From contig OW204012.1 of NCBI GenBank assembly GCA_934047225.1, positions 5,084,001-5,148,000 of the forward strand: a DNA stretch of 64,000 nt, written 5' to 3'. Source of the stretch: Ypsolopha sequella (lineage: Eukaryota; Arthropoda; Insecta; Lepidoptera; Ypsolophidae). A program made the translations under genes and the position numbers. The notes under the pieces are model-generated. The model saw only the letters and a program-made list of their open reading frames with translations, made no database searches and was not told the DNA's origin. How positions within the stretch are numbered: the stretch's first letter is position 1; each line of letters opens with the position of its first letter. Shown here one piece after another: positions 31,101 to 43,100 of the stretch.

Positions 31101-34100
31101 TACGAGTATTTTTAGTCACGAAAAAAAACGTTCATTTTAGGAATTGCACCAGTTGCCTTTGTTGTGGCGGTTTTTTCTCTAAAATAATACGGAATAGTTC
31201 CTACTTTAGGGTCTTTGGAAGAAATTTCCACAAACTTTTCTTTAAGTTTTTGTTCCTGACGGTGGAAAAAATATGGTATTGTACCTACTTTGAGAATACC
31301 GGGCGTTTGTTGTGCAGTTTGGTTTCTGATTAGTTTACCAAAATTTGTAATGAATTCTTCTTTGTAGCGAAGATAATCAATCTCTATGTTTAGTTTGCTA
31401 GCAAGATTCAACTCACTTTTCAATTCTACCAGGCGATTTTGTTGGTACTTGTAAATAGTTGAGTTGAACTCCTTGCTGAATTCTTTGGTTTCACATAGAA
31501 ATACTACATTTTGTACGTCCCTATTTTGCAAGATTGACTGTACCTCGTATTTAAGATTTGATGGACTATTGTTAGAGCCTAAAATTAGAATTATTATGTC
31601 ATCTTCCCCAACCCGAGTGATCAGTTCCTTAAAGTCCTTAAGAATCTCCAATGGCATAGCGTACGGCTTGATGAAAGCAGACACTGTATAGTTATTATTC
31701 CAGTTGTTGTTTCTTAAGTCCCATAGTTTACCAGCAGTTCCACGTGCACCTTGATCTCCTAGAACATGGATAAGAGGTTTGTTCTTCCTAGAGATTGGAG
31801 GGTGTTTCCTCTTGGACTTCTGTAACAGTGATCCAGATTTGTCATGTGATGGAAGTACAGGTGCATCAATTTTCTTTTCCTCAATTTCGGAAGTGTTTAC
31901 ACTGTGATCAGGGGTTAAGACTATGCTATCATTTACATCTGCATTGTGGATTTTCCTTTTTGGAATGGCACTTGGTTTTGGGGTGGACTCTGATTTCTCA
32001 AACATGATTCTCTTCTTAGACTTTAAGTGTGCAGAGCTAGAGTTCAAGGCGATCTGCTGTTTTGGTGTAGACGTAGTAATGCTTGTGTTTATTTTCATTA
32101 ACAAAGTGATTTTCTTATTTAATTCCTGAACATCTAGTTTCAAAATATTGTTTTCTTCATTTAGATTGGTGATTTCTTGATGTGCGCTGTTCAAGTCCAT
32201 GGTTAGAGAAAAAATTTGTTCTTTTAAATTTTGAACTAAAGAGTCATTCATTTGTATTAGATTTGGAAGGCTTCTTGCAGTTGAATCCAGAAAACTAGAA
32301 CTCCTATCCAAAGCATAAGCTGAAAGATCTTCCATCGAATTATATCTCCGCTGAGGGCTAGGTTGGTCATCGTAAATCTTTTCTGTTTCTATCGATTCTG
32401 TGGCTGTCAGTGTTCGGTCACTACTTGAAGTTGCTTTACCCGCGCTACACGGGACGCCTCTTGTTTGGGTATTCTTCTTCAAGTTTCCGCGGCTTTTACA
32501 GACGTTTGCGCATGATTCACATTTCCATTGTTTTTTAGTCGGATATAAAGCGGAATATTTGGCAGAAGCAATGTTTAAGCATTGGTAATGGAACAGTTTT
32601 TTGCATGCAGTGCATTTAAGTAGATCACTAAGTGCTATTGTTTTGCGGCACACGTGGCAGTCCATTTTGAGAGTCGTTCAGTATTAAAAAATAGAGTTAA
32701 AATCTTTAAGCTCCTCCCCCAAGCTCTACATTCTATCTCGAGTTGACTCTACACGAGTTATGTTTAGATTTCGGAATTGCTCTACATGAAAGTGCAGTTG
32801 TCTCTACATTTTATTGCGCCATCTGGTGTCCAGTAGCCAAAAACTTCGTAAGAGAGTAACTAGTGCGCCATCTGGTGTGTAGTAGCCAAACTTCGTGTGA
32901 ATGTATGGTGTTGCTTTTATGGAATAGTTCCTTATATCACTAATAGATGGCAGGATTTTGTTTACTTTGCGATGGTGTTGGGATGAAATATTGGGATATT
33001 TTCCTGGAGCTACCAGAATTTATGCACTTATGACCAACCGGACCCACTTGAGCTTATTCAGTTTATGTATGTTTATTTATTATCATTTTTGCACTGTTTA
33101 TTATCAATTTAGCACTATTTTAGCAGCCATTATGACTGTTAGGAAAATGGTTATCTATGTAGGATTTTGGTAAAAACAGTAATGTACAAGTCTCCAGACA
33201 AATACAGCACGGTAATTGCATCATTGTTTGACCTGAGGAAGTTCTGAACTTCAATGAGTTGATTCCTAGCACCTACATAGTTTGTGCCGCAGTCTGAGCG
33301 AATGAGAATCGGAGTACCGCGACGTGAGATAAAAAGTTGCAATGCCGCAAAGAACGCTTCCGTTGAGAGTGCAGAGACTGGTTCCAAATGAACCGCCTTT
33401 GTTGCGAGGCAAACGAAAATACAAAAGTACGCTTTTATGAGTTTCGCGTTCCGCAACGTGCTGGATTTAACGAAGAAGTGGCCAGCAAAGTCCGTCGTGA
33501 CGTGACTAAAAACTGGCTGAGGAGTAACTCTGTCTACTGGGAGATCAGCCATGAGCGGAGCCTTAGGCTGAGCGCGACACCGGAAACATCTAATACATTT
33601 AAACACGCGGTGTCTAATAATACGACGAGCGGACAGAATCCAGTACTGCTGGCGTAATATGGCGTGTAATGTGTCAGCTCCAGGGTGGCAGTGTATTGTG
33701 TGATAGTGATCTATAATGAGATCTACGAGCGGACTTGAGCTGGGTAGAATGAGTGGGTGTTGAGCGTCATACCTAATTGACGCGTGAGAGAGACGACCAC
33801 CGACTCTCAAGAGGCCGTCCTTTATGAAGGGCGAGAGACGCTGGAGCCGAACGGGACAAACCTTATCAGTCTGGATACGATTAATGTCTTCAGCAAACTC
33901 ATTGTGCTGAACAGAGCGGACCCAGTGCAACAGAGCGTCCCTGCGTTCACTAGCTGTCAACGGACCAGAGCGCCGTGCATCTGGGCTGTGCCGACAATTG
34001 AATATGAACCTTTTAATACAAGCCGTCACTCCGACGAGCTTGTCAAGTGAGCTGTAGCGAGTGAGCAAGTCCAGATCGATATCTGGGACTGCTATGTGTG

Positions 34101-37100
34101 CTGGTACCTTTTTGGGCTTAAGGCCTGGGAGAGCATGATGGCCTAGAGCGGGTGGCATCTTGGGCCAAGTGCAGGTAGGTTCTTTGAGCCAACTGGGTGA
34201 CCACCAAAGGTCATGAAGTGAGAGAGACTGGGCAGACATGCCTCTGCTTGCACAGTCAGCAGGGTTGAGGTTCGTGGGCACATGCCTCCACGTATGGCTA
34301 GTTGAAGTAGCTGTGATCTTAGCCACTCGATTGGCCTCGAAAGTCTGTAATCGGTGAGGTGGGGTATTGAGCCATGCCAACACTATTGTGCTATCTGACC
34401 AGCATGTGTGTGTTTGAATGGCTATATGAGCTGACAGTTGGGCTGACACTCGAGTCATGAGCTGAGATAAAAGAGTCGCGGCTGACAACTCCAATTTCGG
34501 GATTGAGAGACGAGTCTTTATGGGTGCGACCTTGGACTTGCCAATGATTAGGTGTACATTGACATGTCCAGTGGTATTGCGCTCATGAAGGTAGATAACG
34601 GCACCAAAGCCAGCCTCTGATGCGTCCGCGAACCCGTGAAGTGAGTAAGTAGACGTGGGCTTATACTTACAAATGTGCCGAGGTAAACGGAGGTTTGAGA
34701 GCTGAGGAAGATCCTCTGAGATGTGTTGCCACTCTGTGTGGACTTCTTCAGAGATAGGCTCATCCCATCCTATTTTCAGAAGCCAAAGCTTCTGGAGAAG
34801 AATCTTTGCGCGGAAGATGACTGGAGTGACCCAGCCATTGGGGTCATAAAGAGACGCTACTGTACTGAGAATGGAGCGCTTTGTGACTTGAGCATGAGTG
34901 GGCAGAGAAATGCGATAAGTGAACTCATCAGTTTGAGGAATCCACTGTATTCCCAGAACCTTAATGGAATTAGAGTCGGGACTGAAGTCAAAGTCCTTGG
35001 GCATGTCGCACTGGTCATCTGGGAACCGTTCAAGGAGCTGAGGCGAGTTGGAGGTCCATTTACTGAGCTGGAAGCCACCTAGGGCGAGTAACTCGATCAG
35101 GTCGCTTTGGAGCGACTGAGCGGATTCCACAGAATCTGCACCTGAGAGAATGTCGTCCACAAATATTGATTTGCGGAGGATCTGAGCAGCGTGGGGGTAA
35201 CGATGACCTTCGTCATCAGCCAATTGGAGTAAAGTGCGGATGGCATGGTATGGGCTGGACCTTAATCCATATGTGACGGTATTAAGGGCATACGTGAGCA
35301 GGGGCTGGTCGGGTGAAGACCGCCAGAGAATGAGTTGAAAAGGTCTTTGCTCTGGGTGAATGAGTATATTTCTGAACATCATTCGGATGTCTGTGCTGAA
35401 AACTTGTGAGTGGATCCTGAAGGACATGATAATGTCAACAATATCTTGTTGAAGAGCTGGACCTGTATGGAGACAATCATTTAAATTGACGCCGTTTGAG
35501 CTTTTACAACTTCCGTCAAACACGCAGCGTAACTTTTCTGACCCTAGCTTGAATATGCCATGATGTGGGATATAGAAATGGGATTTATGAGCAAAGTTAT
35601 TGGGGTGACACGGCGACATATGTCCCAATTTTATGTAATCTGACATAAACTCTACGTATTTCGAGCGGAAGGGCGGGTTCGCTAGCAGCTTCTTCTCCAA
35701 ATTGAGAAACCTGCGTAACGCAATAGCGTGAGTGGAACCTAATGTCGGCGTGTTGTGCAGAAAGGGCAATGTAACCACATATTGACCTGATGGTTCACGA
35801 GTAGTTGTGGTGCGGAAAATGTCCTCACACTGATCCTCTAATGGGCTGGTATGCTTGTAGGTTTGGGGTTCCTCGGATTCCCAAAACCTCTCAAGACTTT
35901 TGTGAATGTCATGAGTGGAATGCTCTGAGTCCGTGTGAGAGCCGACAATGTGAACTGAGTTGACCTGATTCGTGGGTGAAGTATGTAAACTTTCGAAAGG
36001 TCCAATCAATGTAAAATCAAATATCGTGCCGAAGGCTATAGGCTTGCCAGGGCCGAGCGAAACCTTGGTTCCGTCTAACACTTGACCAAGAACGTCAGAT
36101 CCTAGTATTAGATCAACCGGAGCTGGTGTGTGATATTCTCGATCAGCAAGAGGAATCGGTGGGTGACCTGTTAACTGAGCGAGATCTGGAACCTTTTCCA
36201 ACGGTAGGTACCCAGTTACGTTCTTCAATATATGGGCTGTGGCCGTGATCATAGGTGTGTCACGGTGAGTAGGTCGGCATACAATTGTGATTGATGCCTT
36301 TGAGTCTTGTGTGTGCTGATTTCCAACTCCTGCGATTTTTAGAGATGTATGTTTTAATGGTAAATTTAAAATTGTGGCCATGCGCTGAGAACAAAGAGTC
36401 AGCATACTTCCACAGTCTAACAAGGCTCGTGCTGAGTGAAATTGACCATTTACGTCTGCTATTTTAAGTGAGACGGTTGGCAACAAAATTGGCGTGTTGG
36501 TGACGTTCACTACACGTTGTGCGGAGTTACAGTAATTTTCTGTTGGAGTTGAAGTCATTGAGTGACAATGAGCTGAGTGTGTATGTGATGAGTGAATGTG
36601 TGATGAGTGTGCTGAGTGTGCTGAGTGCTGGTCGTCCTCGCCTTCATAGTGCTCTGTTATTGTAGGTAGTCACTGTTGACTACCTACCCGAGACCTACTT
36701 GGCGATCGCGATTGAGTGGGCGAGTTGGGATGGGACGTATATGCCTGTGCAGCATGTGCCGAATGGTATTGAGGCTCATGCGCTGAGCGCTGTCTGGGCT
36801 GCTCACGTAGAGACGGAGGCAGCAAATGAGCAGATGATCGTGTCGGAGACATGGCCCCATGGCGATGCAGTGAAGTGTGGTGGTCAGACCGCCCACACTC
36901 CTTGCATGCACGTGTAGACCTGCACTCGTTCTCATAATGAGGACCCAAACAGCGTCGGCACCGGTTGCGTGAGTTCACAAAGTCCCACCGACCTTGAACC
37001 GGTTGGTTATTAAATCCTGGGCATGCGATGAGTTTGTGTCCCCTATTCCTGCAGTATGGGCATGGCATACCACCAGTAGGGGAAGAAGGTTGAGCCGAAT

Positions 37101-40100
37101 AATTCTGTCGGCGAGTGGGTGATGGGGATGATCGGGCCGAGTAAACTGGCGCTGTCTCAAATGCCATAAATGGTTGACGAATAGGACGGGGGGAGCGATT
37201 GTCCTGCCGAGGAGCTATGGGGCGGAACTCTTGATGAGCCTGGTAGGGCTGACGTGGAGTACCTCGAGTGGGCTGAAGCAGCTTATTGAGCTGAGCGAGC
37301 CTTTCTGACGGGCCGAGCCGTGATGAAGAAGGAGCCTCCTGTGACGCAAGGAACGATGACTCATTCTCCTTGCAGCGTGCGTGCTCTTCCAAAAACTCAA
37401 TGAGGTTCTTGAGCGTGGGCAGAGTTGCACGAGATCCGTACTTCCGCTCAAAAAGAGTGCGGAGCTCGCCTTGTAGTTTTCGCACCACCATGGACACGAA
37501 AACATAGTCAGAATCCTTCATGGGCAGATCCAGATTGCGGAGAGCGCTTTGCGCTGAGATAAGCGGAATTAAGAACGATGTGCGGATATCCGAGCGCATG
37601 TGGATGTGCGGAAGGTTCATTATAATGTCCACAAATCGGTCAATGAGTACGCGACGATTGTCGTAACGCTTGGTGAGAATTTCCATGGCTATGGGATAAT
37701 TCTCGTTAGTAGGGTAGAGGTGTTTCACCATATCATGTGCCTCACCCTTTAGGGCGCCTAACAAATAATGCAGTTTGACAGCATCCGAGACTGTAGCCAT
37801 CTCACTGACGAGGCTCCTAAAAACGGCAATAAATGAGGGCCATTCTTCAACGTTCGAATGAAACTCCGGTATGGGTATTTTTGGTAAAACACCAACGGGT
37901 GTACCTGAGCTGAGGGGTTGCGTCTTGTCCGGAAGAGCTGATTTTTCATTTAATTTTTCAAATGCCACTAGGATAGCATCATAGTTGCTAAGTGCCGACT
38001 GAAATTTTTTTGTGTAGGTTGCCTCAGTTTCGTCGGACAAATCCTCATCGTCAAGGATCTCATAATATACGTCCTCTAACTTAGTTTTAACGCTTTGTAT
38101 GTTTGCGTAACGAGCGGTGAAGTCCGCCACAGAATAAGTTTTTCTGTCGCCTGCCTCGACCGCCGCACCGATCTCCTTTAACAGAACTATCGCCTTTACG
38201 GCCTCACGAAACATCGCGGCTTGTGATTTCGAAGGCATCTTAATCTTGTTAAACTAGGTGGTTGATTACTAAGATAAAATACGCAACGAGTTTGAGCTGA
38301 ACTATAAGAGCAAACGTACAACTAAAATAATTGATGAGATAGATGAATAGAGCTGAGATACTTGCGCGGATGAAGTAACAATGACTATGTTCAAACGGAA
38401 CACGGAAATAAACACGACAGAGAAAGAGAAAAAAAAAAAAAAAATTTTTTTTTTTTAAACAACCTGTATATGAGCTGATACACCAACTTGGAACAACCTA
38501 TATGTGTACCACAAACAACAAGAACAGAGATGAGTTGAAAAAACAAATTGTTTACTATATTTGTGCTATATATATATACCCGGGTAAAAAAAGCAGACAA
38601 TAACACAAATAAACGGTCCGGCAATATATTACTGTAACACAAGATTACCGTAACATAAAATATCGGAAAGGGCTGAACTTGTTCACTAATTTAAACAACA
38701 CTTGTAAAAATACAAACAGCTATGTATGCACTGTTCACTTTTATGTTATTTGCCTTGAAATCATGTGCCGACAATACGCGTTGGTTCGTCGTCAAAAATT
38801 CTATTTATAGAATAAAATACCTACCTACTGCTTTGAGAGCGTAAACAAACAAAGAATGTATTTACCTAGCCGAAATCGGATCTAAATGAGCGGACAATCC
38901 AATGATGCTAATCAAGCTTTAATCAACGTAATAATACGTAACCGTAATAACGTGTGTACTTATGTACTCAACACACGTAACTTACGTATATATGTGACGT
39001 ATATAAGTGCACGAAATAAAGCAAATTTATACTCGCACCAAAAAATATCTCGCAAGATACCTACGAAAACTATCTTTGACAATGGGCAGATGTACACCTC
39101 TCCGCGGGCAAAAATTGGGTAGAAATAGGTAAATTGGGTCGGGTCGGGTCGGGTCGAGGGGTTTTAATAAAGAAATATAGTGGACTGTAATAAACAATTG
39201 GGCTGAATGGATGGGCCGGTTCTATACCGATAAATGGAATGTTCTAGGCGGCGGTTCTAATTACCTACCCGCAATAGGTATTCGAGACCACAAAATATTT
39301 TTTGCCGGGAAAGGGTGCAAAATATGTAACCGGGTGAAAATGGACTGTAGTAAATCGACGGGGGCTGGTTCAAACAAAGTTACGGGCCGGCGGATTTTGA
39401 AATTTTCTTGGATTGAAAATGGACTGTAATAAATCGACGGGGGCTGGTTCAGTAACGGTTCGAAGGGCCAAAATGTAACCGCTGGCTACAGGAATGCAGG
39501 GCTGATGGGATTTGACACGGGAGAATTGTGGAAAACAATGTGGGTGCACTGACCTGGTTGGAATGTTGATGGGCGAGCCGACGAATGCGCTGACAATGTG
39601 CCGCGTGGTGTACTCCTTGTCGGGCTGATGATGACAGGGCTGATCTTGGACAGGGATGTGCAGAATGTCTTGGAGTAATACACAGCACTGATATGATCAC
39701 AAGATACGGTAAATACGCGAGATTGGTTGTGGCGTCGCGAATGTGTGCACACACGTATTGTTCGGTCGACGGTTGCGGCGAAACAGAGTGAGACCAGCGC
39801 CCGCGCGCGCCTCGACCGGCGCGCGGCGGGGGGGGGGTGGTCGTCCGCGCATGCGCGCGCGAATCACGCGTCACGCTGTAGCGTGAACAATACCTAACTT
39901 TGTATAGTGCATGCGTTAGTGGAGAAAGTTTGAGGATTGAAAGTTGAGGTCCGTAACATACAAAGTGAAAAGAAATGGTCCTAGATGAGAGCCTTGGGGT
40001 ACGCTTACAGGGAGAAAAGAAGCATGTCTGCATATGCACTGACGTCGAAGGGTCGGTTATAAAAATCGCGATAATTCCAAAACTAAGCTGCGTTGCGTAA

Positions 40101-43100
40101 AGAACTTCAGTGAAAAGAGGGTGCACGAGCGTTGACTGTTCCAGTAACACTACACTCGAAAACACCCCTGATATCCCCTTGGGAATGTATGTTGTGACCA
40201 TATGATTCTAAACGTCAAAAACGAGCCATTCTTTACCATACAAAACCAACTAAAACTAATATCCAGTACCTAACATTGCAGCGAACGAGCGGAGAAGATG
40301 AAGTACATCCGACACAACATCCACGAGTCGATATTCGACATCGTCCGTCACATGGGCCCGCTCAGCATCGCACTGCAGAACCCTAAGAATGTCCAAGCCC
40401 AGCAATACATACTCAAGTGTGGGCCCGACGGACCGCCGGACTATTCTGAGGTGACATTTTTTTAACATTGGCAAGGCCCAGAGACAGAGACAACCTAAAT
40501 AATTGCGGCGTGTGCTTGAACAACGCTGTATGTTATATTATGGCGAAAGTTATCTAATGATGGAACAATGCAAATCTTTGTACCATACATCGTTGTTTAA
40601 CTGTATGCCAACGTTTGACTGCTGCTAAACTTAATTACTAGACTATTATGATTATAAAACAAAACTCAGTTGCAAAAAATGCCGGTGTTGACGGACAGCA
40701 TTTTTCCATCATTAGATAACTTTCGCCAAAATGTTACATACAGAGTTGTCCGAGCACACGCCTCAATTGTACAAGGTCTAAGAAGGTGTGTCATTTGTCC
40801 TAACATTCTCTTCTATGGCTGAAGCAATAATAACTGTAATGGTGCCCTCCAACACACACTATAACCCCGTTAAATGTTGATTGCGCTATGAATGACGCAA
40901 TAAACGACAAAAAAATTTTTTTTTATATAAATTAAGGCGTCATTTTTCTATTGTACTTTTTTTGTCTTCAGCATTGTAAATTTTGTATACACAACGTAAT
41001 TATTTGTTGTAAATGACAGGATTACTTCGACCACGTCAGATCATTGTGGCGCGACGGCGGCGTCAAGGAATGCTTCAGGAGAAACAACGAGTATCAACTG
41101 ATTGACAGTGCTGAATAGTAAGCTTTTCATTTTATATCTTCACTAGTGTTTTGCGTGGTGCGCGGGCTGCAGCAGCCCGCGCAAGTTGTAATTGTTCTGG
41201 GTTGTACTTATTTGTTGTTGTTTGTTGTACAGTTGATTAAACTTTTTCGTTTACGTGACAGGACTGAGGAGGACTCGAATTTAAAACACGTTTAGAAGCT
41301 GTTTTTTTTTTAATCTTATTTATTTTATAAGCCATACATCTTAAGAATAGAAGCTGAAATTGATTTGAAACAAATTATCAAACGACATTCAAGTAATGGG
41401 CAGAAGTCAATTGTATCACGAAATGTCATCGGTCATGATCGGGTGGGAAAAAAAGTCATCGGTCATGATCTGTTTTCAAAATTGTCATCGTCGTAACCGT
41501 AATACGTGTGGTAACTTTGATTCAATTGAAATGGACTAATTTTGCTATTGTTTCATTTTATATCTTCACTAGACTGCTGCCCGTATATAGCCCCCCACGG
41601 TCGGGGATCATATTTTGATGACGTACAAAAAGAATTGTCGTTTCAGTTGTACGCTCATGCATAAAATCGAATAAAAATTAAAATTACTTTATCTATCGCC
41701 CAACCTATGCTTTATAAATATTGATATATATATAGTGGTTTTTTGTAAATTTTAGAGATTAATTAATATAAGCAAGATATATTTCGAGTTCTTTTGGACT
41801 CGGCATCAGTTGCATTGACAATAGACATGACATTATAAATATAAAAGACATTTTTTTTAAGGTGTGGTAATGTTGTTTGTTAAGGCCTGGTCCAACCTAT
41901 ACTTCCTTTCCGTATTGAAATTTTGGTTAGTCAACATGTTTCAAAAATACAACAAATTACTCAGAAATCTTGTATTTTGTGCTCCAAAACATCTCATTTC
42001 CACACAGATTTTTCTCAAAAAACAACTCTTTTTTAAGAAATTGAATACATATTGACCCCGTGGTAGTTTATAAATATTTTAAAAATGCAGTGGTTTAGTA
42101 TGTAGGCTAAATAGGATAGCAATAAAACGTTAAGAGCTAGGACACGAAATCGCGGTAAAAAGTTACCGTCTAGCCTTAAGAAAACACAGGGAAATAAGGG
42201 TTGGGTTTACTTAAATTCCATAAAAAAATACACTTGAATAAAATAAAAATATAGGAATAAGGAATATAGGTCTTTGGCCCGCGGGTCGTAGTTTGGAGAC
42301 CCCTGACCTATTGCGAGGATCATGAATGTATTATTTGTAAGTTATTTTCTTCATCCATCCATCCATCAGCCTAGTTCGTCCACTGCTGGACATAAGCCTT
42401 TCCAGGACTTTGCCACTCCCGGCGGTCATCCTGGAAGAATTGCCCATACTCACACACGCTGGGCAGGCGGGTTGGTGAGCGCGGTGCCGGAACCCTCTCA
42501 CTAGTGACGCCGTTGCCCGTCACCAGTCTGTTCATATAAGGCCCGGCTATTAGGGATGGATATACCGCCATCCATCGGTCCCAGGCATGGTGGGCCTCCT
42601 GGTTTTTTGCCTGTGAGCTGTCCTCTTCCCCACCTTATTACTTCGAGGGGGTCTCCTAAAATGGCGTATAAACTCTGAAAAAAAATTGAAATTATGCTAT
42701 GGGAATTCTACAAAGCACACGACCTTACATTTCAGTTTCCTGGACAGAGTAGACCTCATAGAGAAGGCGGACTACGTCCCCTCGGACGCGGAAGTGCTGA
42801 GGTGCCGACAGAAGACCACCGGCATTCAGAAGATTGAGTTTAAAGTGAAGGTACGTTATGTACATAATAGGTCCGATTCAGAGTTTTGTCACTACAACAT
42901 CGAAATAATTTTCGATGCACTACAATCAAACTTCATTCACAATTAATTTGAATGAAAGACTGATCTCAATAACTTAAATATTATATTAAACTTCTTCCTT
43001 CAAACATTAACTTTGTTTTCCTATTTTGCTAAATTCTATTTCTACGAGTGGCCTGAATCATAGACCGATATTGCTTACATGATTACTCTTAAAAGATCCT

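Larger units (their letters stand above)
27914..33211 (-). mobile_element. Nested CR1/Jockey-like LINE with both ORFs
   Basis: A non-LTR element of about 5.3 kb inside the BEL integrase. Junctions were deduced from the interrupted protein frame: NNDAIT at 33212, THKLANQ at 27913. It has a 5'UTR (32666-33211), ORF1, ORF2, and a 3' tail of TTGAA pentamers (27916-27950). A short imperfect duplication, AATTAC/AATCAC, may be its TSD. It appears full length and both frames are open. It is younger than the host BEL copy, which is itself recent. Confidence 0.85.
26850..39889 (-). mobile_element. BEL/Pao LTR retrotransposon, interrupted by a LINE
   Basis: It is bounded by direct LTRs of 416-417 bp and a 5-bp TSD, ATACC (26845-26849 and 39890-39894). 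On the minus strand the order is 5' LTR, gag, protease, RT, RNase H, integrase, 3' LTR, which is BEL/Pao order, with no envelope-like ORF seen. LTRs start TGTTCA and end TTACA on that strand. They differ by about three substitutions and one G-run indel by eye, so insertion is recent. The body without the nested LINE is about 7.7 kb. It lies in intron 2 of the Galpha gene, antisense to it. Confidence 0.93.

Noticed and set aside
33388..35082. Plus-strand ORFs of 88-119 aa over the BEL pol gene
   Set aside because: They are reverse-strand shadows of the clearly coding minus-strand Pol.
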